Numbered from the stretch's first letter, positions 37,501 to 45,522 are shown. The stretch: 64,000 nucleotides of DNA from Rhyacichthys aspro (GCA_036850595.1 CM072151.1:17275307-17339306), one strand, 5' to 3'. Notes: generated from the sequence alone by a model not told the origin. Made by a program: numbers and translations.

Positions 37501-38537
37501 TTTTCCAGGCCTACTGTAAACTCATCAGCAGAGTGGACACCATCAAGAGAGAGGCAGAGGTGAGACTTTAATCAAAGCCCATGTTTTATTTTCTGATGGC
37601 TCATTTGGTCTCGTGTGGGGTTTATATCTGGAATAATGCACCTTGTATCTCTAAGAACAAATTGCATTAGGTGGCATCAGGCCATAAAAGCTTGGTTCTC
37701 AGCTGATTTTTGTCTCACTGCTGTCCAAAATAGCTGTATTGTAAATGTTTACCAGGTAGAGCATACATTTGTTTATCTAATAGATCTGAAGAATCGTTAC
37801 AGTATCTGTGCTGCAGTCAATCGCCATCCTGCCAGCATCTTAATGCAAGTTTAATCAGATTAAAGTCCTTAATGAAATTAAGTTATTTCACATAGGAGCA
37901 GTGGGGTTGGCCATTCCAGTTAATATTTAATTAAGAGCCCTATTTTACCGACCTTCTCCTTAGACTTTGCACATAGATGCTTGTATTATGCAGCACCTAA
38001 TTAATGGTGATGTTCATTTCTTAGGTTACCAACATGTCTGAAGAGCTGACCATCTTGGAGAGCTGTTTGAAGGAGGCAGAAACGGGAAGTGATGGTCAGG
38101 AGGATGTGTGTATGTCAGACAATGCCCAGACCAACACAGAGACAGCGATACAATCTCTAATAGAGACTCTGAGAGCCAGAGACTTCAGCTCTGCCCTCAC
38201 ACAGGTCAAAGTCTTCAGGTGAGACCAGTGCTACTGACCCTCTCAGACAGATCAATGGAAACCACGTGTTTCTGAACTCTGCTCTGTTTGTTTCAGGTCT
38301 TTGTGGCCAAACGACATCTTTGGCAACGAGACGGATAACGCGGTCCAAACCCTTCTGCACATTTACTTCCGTCACCAGACATTGGGTCAGACAGGCTGCT
38401 TAGCCGTGGTGGGCCCCAGCAGGGACCTGTCCCAGGCCAGCACCCGCCTCATGGAGCTCAACCTTCAGATCCGTGAGGCACTGAGTCAGGCTCAGGCCTG
38501 CCAGGCCCCCACCACCATGATCAGCACTGGACTGTAG
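4744..38537 (+). CDS. fryl: Furry-like protein (Fryl), complete, 63 exons
   Basis: Fryl is a very large scaffold of the Furry family. Family members work with NDR/LATS kinases and Mob proteins in cell-shape control, microtubule organisation and transcription. All 63 exons listed in the five segment entries have AG/GT borders and join in phase to 3,168 codons, against about 3,013 aa for human FRYL. The extra length comes from an N-terminal exon, three cassette exons and an enlarged acidic exon. The N-terminal block read from the second ATG (10234), SSITIDPELKPGEFVIKSLF, favours FRYL over FRY, and the protein ends in STGL before TAG at 38535-38537. Neighbours zar1, slc10a4 and slain2 support the paralogue call. 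I chose ATG 4744 because that exon encodes the FRY-type start (FFEISIKSLLKSWS) and splices in frame; initiation at 10234 would give the shorter canonical form. Sure of the gene; the exact isoform set is inferred. Confidence 0.95.
8318..8440. repeat. TTGAAA-rich interspersed repeat fragment
   Basis: Units of the type GTGCTTGAAA or CCTTGAA recur at least six times in about 110 bp after GGTTCCCACAGG. The pattern is like a widespread vertebrate repeat made of CTTGAA/CATGGAA units. A later GTGCTTGAAAAGTGCTGGAA at 8679-8698 suggests the element continues, degraded, to about 8700. The open frame on the other strand is just a translation of the repeat. Confidence 0.4.
9641..9808. repeat. (TA)n microsatellite split by a poly-T tract
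   Basis: Two long TA dinucleotide arrays (about 9642-9710 and 9734-9808) flank a T-rich core at 9711-9733. Both arms are self-complementary and could extrude as cruciforms. The reverse-strand open frame here (repeating Ile-Tyr) is a by-product of the repeat. Confidence 0.95.
10444..11245. repeat. Interspersed repeat with a second repeat inserted in it
   Basis: Positions 10444-10620 resemble the common fish repeat that reads gtGGTTAACACTTCTGCCcACAGCAAGAAGG, then GTCTGCATGGTCTTCCC, then a gtgaattgtccc block. Its usual tail (GAGGAAGAAGATGAATGAGTGAATGA) appears only at 11207-11240. Between them, 10625-11205 is a different element. That element starts with TTTTATTTATATAGCCCAG then TATCACAACAACA, and near its end has GGAAAGTCTTAAGC and GTAGAGACTGCATCTGCCTC, motifs I know from other fish genomes. 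So the second element appears nested in the first, within fryl intron 2. Family names are not assigned. Confidence 0.55.
11353..11586. mobile_element. Foldback MITE in fryl intron 2
   Basis: The two ends are imperfect inverted repeats of about 35 bp. The left end has TTTTCACTGGATCAG, then TGG and GGTCGGG; the right end, reverse-complemented, has TTTCCAGTGGAGCAG, then TGG and GGTCGGG. The interior is about 160 bp, non-coding, with GGTACGGTAC-type repeats. This is typical of a non-autonomous DNA transposon of the type that starts TTTCCACTGG in fish. A target-site duplication was not clear. Confidence 0.55.
14928..16537 (+). other. fryl: fryl intron 11
   Basis: This 1.6-kb intron precedes the 45-nt cassette exon. 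No coding exon seen. A CTGACTGA-type short repeat lies near 15549-15580 and AT-rich sequence surrounds 15900-16100. The 3' end has a pyrimidine-rich tract and a TGC 5 nt before the acceptor AG. Confidence 0.4.
17428..20602 (+). CDS. fryl: fryl exons 13-25 (residues 415-1041)
   Basis: Exons: 17428-17531, 17621-17729, 17816-17902, 17979-18150, 18226-18358, 18653-18760, 18847-19090, 19177-19356, 19456-19542, 19620-19888, 20035-20239, 20332-20456, 20545-20602. Helical-repeat region. Landmarks are RVALESLYRLLWVY (exon 13), FPKGSRSVVPRDTPLNIFVK (exon 14), LVIADSLQQKDGEPPMP (exon 16) and HMDEELRGLAFTTLQALM (exon 19). Exon 23 has a serine-rich run followed by GSVRCSPPETLASTPDSGFS, a phosphorylatable linker also present in mammalian FRYL. 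The exon 19 donor is ambiguous: GT at 19091 or, 6 nt earlier, at 19085; both keep the frame. Introns here are mostly 80-290 bp. Confidence 0.92.
20689..25676 (+). CDS. fryl: fryl exons 26-43 (residues 1042-1938)
   Basis: Exons: 20689-20780, 20910-21082, 21161-21321, 21408-21518, 21614-21768, 21861-21960, 22044-22212, 22386-22654, 22737-22877, 22972-23140, 23236-23320, 23597-23709, 24000-24150, 24259-24362, 24443-24625, 24844-25048, 25292-25413, 25489-25676. Landmarks are FSIMFTPLDRYSDRNMQINR (exon 28), HMLGCEAVMLLLELNPDQSN (exon 30), YSVSYYQLSEELA (exon 32), TAMVLNNLMFMTAKYGDE (exons 33-34), RLESRYSSSSGGSYEEEK (exon 37), DSGLSTSSTSSSISLG (exon 41) and SRHYAGRSFQIFRALKQPLT (exon 43). Exon 26 ends AT before GTGGGT and joins exon 27 as ...SQIASGGLDG. 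The Ser-rich stretches of exons 37 and 41 separate conserved helical blocks, as in other FRY proteins. Confidence 0.93.
25951..30866 (+). CDS. fryl: fryl exons 44-54 (residues 1939-2646)
   Basis: Exons: 25951-26045, 26142-26743, 26832-27100, 27190-27330, 27916-28116, 28202-28363, 28483-28557, 28731-28907, 29116-29124 (microexon), 29408-29608, 30675-30866. Exon 45 (602 nt) is the largest; its 5' half encodes a basic Ser/Arg linker with RRSNTLD and RTRSLSSLRE, which look like sites for basophilic kinases. Exons 46-48 carry LCLLPHLIQHFDSP, RDCTNWINVVCRYLH and LKLVVSRSASLVVPDD. Exons 51-53 carry FGVFKDFDFLDVELEDAE and ESMDNFNWGVRRRSLES, landmarks shared by FRY and FRYL. The 9-nt exon adds Glu-Leu-Gln between these two. 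Exon 54 (LNSDSATDDTASNHVD onward) is acidic and Ser-rich and poorly conserved after its first residues. Confidence 0.9.
29116..29124 (+). CDS. fryl: Candidate 9-nt fryl microexon (Glu-Leu-Gln)
   Basis: GAGTTGCAG is bounded by ...CACAAG on the left and GTAAGG on the right, with a CT-rich tract (29095-29110) and TGC at 29107-29109. Exon 51 ends and exon 53 begins at phase 0, so the insert adds three residues without shifting the frame. Mammalian FRYL as I recall it lacks these residues in the main form, so this would be an optional exon. Alternatively it is a chance AG-GT pair; transcript data would settle it. Confidence 0.55.
29609..30674 (+). other. fryl: fryl intron 53
   Basis: No exon recognised in this 1.07-kb intron. 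A short GT run lies at 29710-29725 and the middle (30200-30480) is AT-rich. Open frames on the reverse strand around 29282-29797 overlap the neighbouring exon and do not resemble a protein. Confidence 0.45.
30867..32630 (+). other. fryl: fryl intron 54
   Basis: A 1.76-kb intron without a recognisable exon. It has a 17-A run near 31873 and little obvious repeat in its second half (31950-32560), where homeodomain-like AT sites occur (for example TGATAGATTGAT near 32260). The 3' end carries a CTCF-like motif at 32603-32617, just before exon 55. Confidence 0.4.
32603..32617 (-). promoter_or_regulatory. CTCF-like motif
   Basis: The - strand reads CCAGAAGGGGGCGCT, 14 of 15 positions of the CTCF core. 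It sits 14 bp before fryl exon 55. A weaker site (12 of 15) lies at 27594-27608. Confidence 0.4.
32631..38537 (+). CDS. fryl: fryl exons 55-63, C-terminal part (residues 2647-3168)
   Basis: Exons: 32631-33109, 34397-34604, 34711-34860, 34955-35053, 35783-35851, 36716-36733 (microexon), 37449-37559, 38025-38218, 38297-38537. Exon 55 (479 nt) is a low-complexity acidic/Pro-rich linker with Asp-Ser-Gln repeats, ending in the conserved ALKELDERCEEEEADFSGMS. Exon 56 restarts the conserved C-terminal domain (SPFLSAILAAFQPVAYD, MLSDTDGSCAVYTFHVFSR). Exons 61-63 carry LCRRLYKLHFQLLLLFQAYC, MSEELTILESCLKEAE and FGNETDNAVQTLLHIYFRHQ. This is the region retained in the human MLL-FRYL fusion (general knowledge). 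The stop is followed by a long T/A-rich 3' UTR. Confidence 0.92.
32772..32816 (+). repeat. fryl: In-frame 9-nt tandem repeat in fryl exon 55
   Basis: Five consecutive 9-nt units of the form GAYWYTCAG/GATCTGCAG encode Asp-x-Gln triplets (DIQ, DSQ, DSQ, DSQ, DLQ). They continue a looser Asp/Glu-Gln pattern on both sides (DSQDPQEPQ before, EVQEVLEVQED after). Unit length is a multiple of three, so copy-number change would not break the frame. Confidence 0.9.
33110..34396 (+). other. fryl: fryl intron 55 with a possible internal promoter/first exon
   Basis: Positions 33840-34150 are richer in G and CpG than the rest of the intron. ATG 33989 (or the in-frame ATG 33890) opens a frame that runs to a GTGAGT donor at 34087. 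The 98 nt from 33989 to 34086 end in phase 2, and fryl exon 56 starts in phase 2, so joining them gives an in-frame short Fryl of about 440 aa. No transcript evidence is available. The rest of the intron shows nothing notable. Confidence 0.3.
35852..36715 (+). other. fryl: fryl intron 59 with an unexplained open block
   Basis: A CACAG acceptor at 36294 is followed by 110 codons open in the phase left by exon 59 (36295-36624, stop at 36625). A possible donor lies at 36591. The open block is Ser/Leu/Pro-rich (for example SLLGLNAYTDSGSFPRSE). Using that donor would leave phase 2, which does not fit exon 60 or 61, so the block may be an alternative C-terminus, may need another unseen exon, or may be chance. 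A GT-rich run lies at 36655-36690. Confidence 0.3.
36716..36733 (+). CDS. fryl: Candidate 18-nt fryl microexon
   Basis: The exon encodes Gln-Met-Glu-Asn-Leu-Ala between ...TTGCTTAG and GTAAGT, a strong donor. Exons 59 and 61 meet at phase 0, so inclusion is frame-neutral. A TGC lies at 36709-36711, 4 nt before the exon. Mammalian FRYL main forms, as I recall them, go directly from the exon 59 equivalent to the LELCRRLYKLHF exon, so this should be a cassette exon. Confidence 0.55.
36734..37448 (+). other. fryl: fryl intron 60
   Basis: About 0.7 kb without a recognisable exon or repeat. Short open frames on both strands have no protein-like features. The intron begins GTAAGT and ends GTGTGCAG. 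Confidence 0.45.
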
Positions 38538-40122
38538 GCCTGATGAGACACAGGCCATCGGACTGGACTTAAGAAGCTCCCCTGCTCTGCACCAGCCTCA
38601 CCTGAGCTGTAGAGGGGGGGGGCTCAGAGGAGGACCCTAGAGACTTCACATACAAAGGGCTAAAGGATGTGTGGGAATAACTGTGACTCTTCATCTATGA
38701 TATTACATGTATGAGCGTGTAAAGCTTATATTGTTTCCCAGACAAGCCAACCTGCAAAATTCAGTTGCAATAAGTCATGTTGTAGAGTGCCTGGAAAAGA
38801 GAGACAGGACCCAGTCGGCTGAACTGTTTCTTGGATTTTCTTTTGTTTTTGCTGGATCTGACCCGGGCCTTCGTACCAACTGATGGGCTCTTAGGGGCCT
38901 TAAGTGGGTAGATGGGGTTGAAGCATATAAACAGCCCAAAGGAGGTGTTGTGTGTCAGGATTCCAACAGAAAAATCTTGTTTAAAGTTTTCAAAAGCATG
39001 CTTGAAAGAGAAGATCGCTGCAAGAATATTTTTTGAGAAATGTATTTTTATTAGAGCTAACATCCTAGGTTGTAAATGTTAGAATATTTAACATGTTATT
39101 GAAAACTCTGTGGGGATTATTTGCCCTCAGGGATTGTAAAAAGAGATATATATATCTGTTTATTGATCTGCTTTAAGAGGAGAATCCCCTTCAACAGGTC
39201 TTGACGCAAAACTTACTCTTTAACCAAATAAGTAGCTGCCTTTAGAGTCTCTTGACTGTGTGGTATATATTAGATATTCTGATATACACTCACACACAGA
39301 TGCATATAATTGCACACGAGTGCAGACTGGCTACAACTCATTATGGAAACATAACTTATTTTACTCTGTATATATTTTAGAAAATGTATAGTGTAAAACC
39401 AGTATTTTTCCCTTGTACTTTTGTGTAATGCACTGTTCATCCCAACAGGATGTATGTATAAAGCTAACGTATTAGAAGAAAGTCAAGACCAGATTTAAGA
39501 CTTTATTGATCCGCTCTACCTTTTTCATCCAATCACAAATTCTAAAATTGCCAGAGGCTGTCTTGGTTGGTGGTTGTGGTCCTGTGATGGGCGTCGGGCA
39601 CATTTGGGACTAGCCCCTTGTCGACTTTAATAATGACAGTGGCACGTAAGATCTTGTGTTGCCTCTCGTCTCCAGCTGGACCTCACTAACTGGGCAAGTC
39701 ATATGCATTCCTTCTTTCCACTGTGATTCTGTTCTCTTCAACATTTCCTCTGCTAAAAGCTTTATTAAAAGGGGCTTAGTGGGTTTTGTCTGTGTAGGTT
39801 GATCACTCGTAAAGCGGCACTCACCATTGACATTTTGAAATTGCTGTGCTCTGCTTTCAGAATGGCCCTATGTGCTGCTGTGACTGCTGGACATGAACCT
39901 GAATGCTTTTTGGAAATCTTGTCATGGCACATTGTTACCAGTCACTGTACTCATTCCTCAGAGCTTTTTTTTTCCTGCTTGTTTGGTACATTTGAATGCT
40001 GTTCTTAATTATTTAATGAAAATATTATTTACCTGGAAGATGCATTAATGTAGAGGTGCATTACACATTTTTCTTCACTCACATACCAGCCTTCTCTGGA
40101 TAAATAAAATCTAATCAATAAA
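38538..40122 (+). other. fryl: fryl 3' untranslated region (probable)
   Basis: The sequence after the TAG stop is T/A-rich and has no coding potential. The first clear tandem poly(A) signals in the + orientation are at 40103-40108 and 40117-40122, followed by a TGTGTTTATTGG element near 40135-40146 that fits a downstream GU-rich site. This suggests a 3' UTR of about 1.6 kb. Earlier cleavage cannot be excluded. Confidence 0.5.
40103..40122 (+). terminator. fryl: Tandem poly(A) signals, fryl
   Basis: Two AATAAA hexamers start at 40103 and 40117, with TGTGTTTATTGG starting about 13 nt beyond the second. They are the first canonical pair downstream of the fryl stop with this arrangement. Confidence 0.5.
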
Positions 40123-40764
40123 TTAAACATTGATCTGTGTTTATTGGTCAAGTCCAATGTTATCACAAGCTTATGGCCTCTTTGGAAAGCAGACGGGATG
40201 TTAGTATTCTGAAAATTAAACAATTACATTATATTTAATATAAATAACTACATTATATTTCCAGTTAAACTTTAACCTTGCGCTGCAGCTGGATTCTCAC
40301 AAGATTTTTACCTTACAAACTCATGTAAACCCATCTTGAACTGCTCCAACCAAAGCATTCATGGTTCAAACCATGGCCCAACATTGTACCTCTTTGATTG
40401 GATTAACTGCTGCTGGAAATTCAATCACTGAGCAGTGTTTGATTTAAAGTACCTGCTCTTTTAACAAATGAGAGATTATAACATGATGACACATATCTAT
40501 ATAATCATTAATATGAACTGGGTCCATAGGATAAAATAGATCAGGACAAACTCACCACTATTCAACTTTGCACTTCCTTTATTATCAATATCTTGTAATT
40601 TTCCACCTCTAGATGGAGAGATATGATTATAAAAGCAAGCCCCCATATTCACAAAAAATTCTCCGATATGAATTTTAACTTTTATTTCAAGAATCTCAAA
40701 AGACATTCACATGTAGCATATTGATTTTTTATTTATTGTGTATTACTGTACGGTGTGAAGCTCA

Positions 40765-40880
40765 GTTCAGTGTTATTTAAATAGCCCAGACTGTACTAAA
40801 CAACATCCTCTGTCCTTAGACCCTCCATCAGGGCGAGGAACACCCAGGACGGACAGACCGTGACGGAGATGTGTCCAGGA
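40765..40880. repeat. Fragment of the dispersed TTATTTAAATAGCCCAG repeat
   Basis: The segment has TTCAGTGTTATTTAAATAGCC followed by an AGACCCTCCATCAGGGCGAGG block, matching the inner element at 10640-10740 (ATATAGCCCAG and then GACTCTCCATCAGGGTGAGG). It is a diverged, internally deleted copy. Confidence 0.5.
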
Positions 40881-41376
40881 CAGTCATTGTAAGATGGTCA
40901 AATTCAAAACTAGCACAGGCCAATTGTCCAATTATTAAAAAATGAGCAGTAACACTAATCCCTGGATCAGACAGTATCTGTTGTACTTGTTAAATCGTGT
41001 GTATGCAAGGGAACTTTGTTAGTGACAGGTCAGGAACCAACTGGTAAAACAACAGTGTGCTAATCACTTATTATGCTCAAGGTTTCTTTATGCAAACAAT
41101 AGCCTCCTTCTCTCTCTGTCTGGTTCACATCTGTCAACATCTGTATTGATGAGCACTTCACCTTTGGAAGGTAACACGCATCAACTCTTCAGTTTAAGAG
41201 TGTGTTCATTGTACATTGTGCCTTGGACCGGCCGCTTTCAAAAAGATTTAAGTCCAACATTGAACTAGAGCGGGTCATTGATTTATCAATAACCTGACCA
41301 ATCTCAAAGCAAATGCTCTGTATGACACTAGCTCAGTGCCAAACATAGGTCTCTTGAGTGGTCAGTCCAAGGTACA

Positions 41377-41530
41377 CATGTCTAAATGATGGAGAATGTC
41401 AGTCTTCCTTCACTTTCAGCCTAAATAGATGTAAAGTTATCACAGACTAGAGCTGACTTAACCAGTCTGTGACAACTTTACATTTAGGCCATAAGTGAAG
41501 GAAGACTGAAATTGTCCATCACTAAACACC
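41377..41530. repeat. Long imperfect hairpin (inverted repeat)
   Basis: The left arm runs from about 41377 to 41448 and the right arm from 41464 to about 41530. They pair through AGTCTTCCTTCACTT with AAGTGAAGGAAGACT (15 bp perfect) and TCACAGACT with AGTCTGTGA (9 bp perfect), around a 15-nt loop at 41449-41463. Pairing continues, imperfectly, outward past GATGG at 41388-41392. The element is about 150 bp and lies 200 bp beyond the 3' end of the kinase gene. It could be a foldback MITE; nothing shows that it is transcribed. Confidence 0.8.
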
Positions 41531-41730
41531 TCTAAGCAGATCTCATTACCACACATTTTAAACCAAACTGTAAACCCCATTTGAGAAAAAGGAGCCTTTT
41601 GTTTGCATATAACGATCTCTATGTCTTAGTTGAAACCAGCGAAAAACAGGTACCAAACCTAAAGTGTACCCTTTAGATTGTGTACCTTTGTACCCTTGTT
41701 CCTCGGTGTTAGTCGGAGGAATCCTCAACT

Positions 41731-43257
41731 TCAACGACTAAACACAGTTGTAACTTTTTTCCTGACCCATCTGATGATCCGTCTAAACCTGTCTCCCCTT
41801 TTCTTCGGTGGAGAAGGTTCAAGCTGGACCTCCTGAGCAATACTACCACAACCTTCAGGCTCAGGCAAACTCACAAGCTCCTGTTCTCCTCCTCCCTCCT
41901 CCACAAATGAGTTGTTAGCTTTAACTGAGAGATGGTGGCTGTCTGCATTTACTTCCCTTCCCTCCTCATCTGCCTTATCTTGCCCATGAGAAGCTGGAGG
42001 CACTATAACATCCACTGCTCCACTGCCAGGACTCAGCTCTCTGTCCTGCACATCTTCCTCTTGTCCAAGAGGAACCCCATGATTGTCCAGAGTCAGTGGA
42101 GTACCAGCAGTGTCAGGCAGATTGGTGCTGCCTGGACCAGTGGGTTCAGTGGGGTTCAAAAATCTCCTCACAAGATTAAATCCTTCATTAGTATAATCTA
42201 ATAAGTGCTTCATTGTTAGAAAATTGTGTTGAAGCGCTTCAGTAGGAGTTATTCTTTTAGTCCCGTCTATACACAGGAGCTGTTTTAAGAGGCTCAGAAA
42301 TGCCTTCCTGTCCTCCTGCTCTATATCACTGCAGTTTGGGGGGTATTTAAAGATTGCATCATCTAAATCTTTGGCCAGCTTAGAGAGGTCACCTTCAATG
42401 TCTGGCAATTTCCCACTGTCTAAAGTATACATACAGGGTGTTATGAGTCTCCAGTGATGATTTTGTCCACTCTTAAAGAAAAATTTGTCCCTGAACAGAC
42501 TTTTGTCAACAAGGTCATCTTCTGGCATACCCAAAAGAAGTATTATTGTTCTGAGACTCTCATACTCACTAGAAGAAGAAAACGGTTTTGTGCCTAGGTA
42601 AAGAAATGCTAGGCAGCAGCCCACACCCCACACATCTATGGCCTCAGTTATTGGAAGGCCCATAATGACCTCGGGAGCGCGATATCCCAGGGCCTGGAAT
42701 CTCTCTCCTAACTTGATTTCACTGACCCTTTTGGCTAACCCAAAGTCTATCATCTTGACGCTCTTTGGACTCTCGGTTCTATCCACAAACATGATATTAT
42801 CAGGCTTCAGATCAGTGTGAACGTACCCAATGCTGTGCAGCGCCTGCAAAGCCTTCAGCATCTGGACTGCCACCGGACGGATCTCATTTAGGGACATTGG
42901 CTTCCTGTCTCTCTGCTCCATAAAGTCCCAGAGGCTGCAGTCCAGCATCTCAAGCACTACACAGCTGTACCTTTGAAATATATAATGATCTAAATAGTTC
43001 ACAAACACTTTAGGGTCGAGATCCAGTGCTTTCAATGCCCGTAGGACTTCTACCTCCCTCTCTGTTTCTGCATCAATACTGCGTTTACATAGTTTCACAG
43101 CCACCACCTCTGATGTTTCCATGTTTTTACATTTTACAACCTCACTATAAGCCCTTCTGTTCATAAGCTCTAACACTTTGTATGATGTGGAGGGCAGAAA
43201 ATGATATATTTTCTTATTTCTAGATGGAGAACTTGAGCTTGATGAACAAGTAGACAT
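41731..43257 (-). CDS. Intronless HIPK-like protein kinase, degenerate
   Basis: Single-exon 508-aa protein with one kinase domain (about residues 27-347) of the CMGC/HIPK type. Seen: VAVK lysine K55, catalytic loop HTDLKPDN (147-154), DFG at 171-173, APE at 194-196, and the HIPK-like PVAVQMLKALQALHSIGYVH. Odd: the glycine loop (31-42) has no glycine; HRD/HAD is HTD; and the activation segment (ERFQALGYRAPE) lacks both the HIPK/DYRK activation tyrosine (Arg at that position in my alignment) and the first Tyr of the YYRAPE pair (Gly). The rest of the large HIPK C-terminus is absent. The tail is acidic, then ends in a strongly basic amphipathic stretch (485-508, RRIIRWVRKK). Teleosts have expanded short HIPK-like genes, often intronless. 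It probably arose by retroposition (inference). Whether it is active is uncertain, though Lys, Asp and DFG are kept. Confidence 0.88.
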   Translation of the reverse strand: MSTCSSSSSSPSRNKKIYHFLPSTSYKVLELMNRRAYSEVVKCKNMETSEVVAVKLCKRSIDAETEREVEVLRALKALDLDPKVFVNYLDHYIFQRYSCVVLEMLDCSLWDFMEQRDRKPMSLNEIRPVAVQMLKALQALHSIGYVHTDLKPDNIMFVDRTESPKSVKMIDFGLAKRVSEIKLGERFQALGYRAPEVIMGLPITEAIDVWGVGCCLAFLYLGTKPFSSSSEYESLRTIILLLGMPEDDLVDKSLFRDKFFFKSGQNHHWRLITPCMYTLDSGKLPDIEGDLSKLAKDLDDAIFKYPPNCSDIEQEDRKAFLSLLKQLLCIDGTKRITPTEALQHNFLTMKHLLDYTNEGFNLVRRFLNPTEPTGPGSTNLPDTAGTPLTLDNHGVPLGQEEDVQDRELSPGSGAVDVIVPPASHGQDKADEEGREVNADSHHLSVKANNSFVEEGGGEQELVSLPEPEGCGSIAQEVQLEPSPPKKRGDRFRRIIRWVRKKVTTVFSR

Positions 43258-43341
43258 TTTGTGTCTGATTTTTATGACAATTTGAATTAAACAGACGATT
43301 AATTCTGGACTCTGGTCTGTGAGTGTGAAATGACAATCTCT

Positions 43342-43686
43342 GGCTGTGTCCGAATCAACACATTAATCACTATTTTTTTTGTAGTGGTGTCCGAATGTCT
43401 AGTGACTGAAATGTAGATCCTTAAATCCTTAACGTTAGCTGAACCTGAGCTCATACAGAGGCAGATATAAGAGCTTCCCTCTGAGACATAAACGAGTTGC
43501 AATAATCTGGTCTGTTTTGGTCATTAATAGGACAAGTCGTGTTGAATAAAACACGTATCGGTGACAGAAAACAAACGTGTAGTGTCCTAAACCCTTCACA
43601 AATTGACTATATATGGTCCTCTATATAGTGCTGCACTATATAGTGATTGAGGGGTTATGGGCTTGGGAGAGGATTCAGACACAGCC
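43342..43686. mobile_element. MITE upstream of the HIPK-like kinase
   Basis: The ends are inverted repeats: GGCTGTGTCCGAATC at 43342-43356 and GATTCAGACACAGCC at 43672-43686 (one mismatch). TCT lies just outside both ends and could be a 3-bp target duplication. The interior is non-coding and contains several CTATATAGTG/CACTATATAG palindromes. The element is 345 bp and ends 85 bp before the kinase start codon, so it lies in that gene's promoter or 5' UTR. Confidence 0.65.
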
Positions 43687-45522
43687 TCTAACAATCTTCT
43701 GAAGAAGATTGACTTTATGACATCACATGACACTGTTGTCAAAGAAACAAACTTAATGATGTCACTCACTTGTTGCTATGGTAACAGCAAATATGTTCTT
43801 TTAAATCAAAGCACTGATCCCTGAAGGAACATTCTAGATTTCCTCTGTTGTTGTTTACAATATGAATGCATAATCATTATCGTAAATCGACAAATTTAAA
43901 AAAGACGTACAGTTAAATGGATGTTTTATTTTACCCTCTTGTTTCCAGTTAATGCAAGTCAAATTTAAAGATAAAAATTGACTTTTTTTTTTCAATAGGG
44001 ACACAATTGTGTTCTATTAAATCATCCAACTTTCCACTGGGAAGAAAGAGAATGACAGTACAATTCAGTTTTATTTAAACAGTCCAATATCACAACAACA
44101 GCTGCCTCACAGTAGCCTGGACAGTCATCCTGTTTATCTACTGTATACAATGAATTAGTGTCTTTACTGCAGTTTGATTTTAGGGAAGTTTGGGGGGCAA
44201 ACAAACACAGATTAAATTACCTCCAAATGCACATATGACCAAACAATTCAGAGAGAAGTTAATTTCCCAATCCTCAGCTAAGGATAAAAATGAACCTGGA
44301 ACATATAACTGTGGTCCAGAAATCTCCCCCAGTGGGAGAGTGGGTCAGAGGGACAACTTAACTGAAGTAAAACACAACTGCAGAGGGATACATGCTACTG
44401 ACTTGTATGTGGTATATTCCAATATTACAATAACAGCTTCCATACACACGTTGCTGTCTTAATGATTTTCTTTTGTTACCTTCCTGTTCTATAATATATT
44501 ATAGCTTTTGGAGAATGTCTGCATGCAGGTGCAGGGACCACACAAGTGATGTCTCCAACTCTTCTTCCTAAAAATTCTCAGTCTCCAGGCTGGAGGTAGA
44601 AAGTGGCTGGAACCAGAAATAAATTTAAATATTCAACATTTGTCTTGAATATTACAGTGCAACTCATTTAAAATGTGTTTAGTGATCACTAATACTTTTT
44701 GTTTTATAGCTTGTAGTTGGCACCTTGCAAGTTATGTAATTATTTTCATTATAATTGGTTCCTTCTTCCATTTTTCTTGTCTTTTCTTTCTCAGAAGTTG
44801 AAGACAGACAATACTCAATTGTTTTGGTAACAAGTGTTGATTCCTCCATTTGTTTGTTTAGCATGCATTTTCCTTTATGTCTTTGATTCACATTCATTAT
44901 TCAGTCAGCTGAGAAAAAAAATAACATACACAAATCAACTGCTTTCAACTTTTCAACGTAAACACTTTTTTCAGAGTTCTATTGCCTCTGTATCGATCTG
45001 CATAGATGGTATGGTACCTAAGGTATTCATTTGAGCCAATAAACAGTGTTTATATTAAAACAATGTCAGTGTCACCAATGTCCAGAAATTCATGCTGTGA
45101 AGCTTCTCGGTCTGTTCAGTCAGGCCTTTTGTTTTGTGCACAGTTGAGAATAACGTCAACATAGTTTCTATTCATTTGTAATATTTTGGATGGTTATAGC
45201 ATATTCGGGGGTTAGAACAAAACCCTTTCTGTGAACAGGGTCACAGCCCTGAATGACTTAAACAAGCTGTTGCCAGATTACTTAGTAAATGGTTTAGCAA
45301 TAGTGTTGTAAATTAGTTTTTGCAATTGCCTTATCCAGCTGGGTTTTATAGTATTGTATTGGCTCTTAGTGGTTTGGTTATGAATTGACAACAGTTGTCT
45401 AGCATTAGGTGAGCTATACAGCCAGTTTCAGAGTTTAGGTCACATGTACTCAGCTGACACGTAGATTATCTAGACTGCATCAAAGGAATAGCTTTACCTC
45501 AGTTCAGAGTGCAATATAGCCA
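43687..45522. other. Spacer between the kinase and zar1
   Basis: No coding exon recognised. It contains a repeat copy at 44056-44110 and AT-rich DNA around 44600-44900. Open frames are short and repeat-derived or unrecognised. The part nearest 45523 lies just beyond the zar1 poly(A) signal. Confidence 0.45.
44056..44110. repeat. Copy of the TATCACAACAACA dispersed repeat
   Basis: CAATTCAGTTTTATTTAAACA then CCAATATCACAACAACA and TGCCTCA match the start of the inner element at 10637-10682 almost base for base. Its remainder (to about 44400) is too diverged to delimit. Confidence 0.55.
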
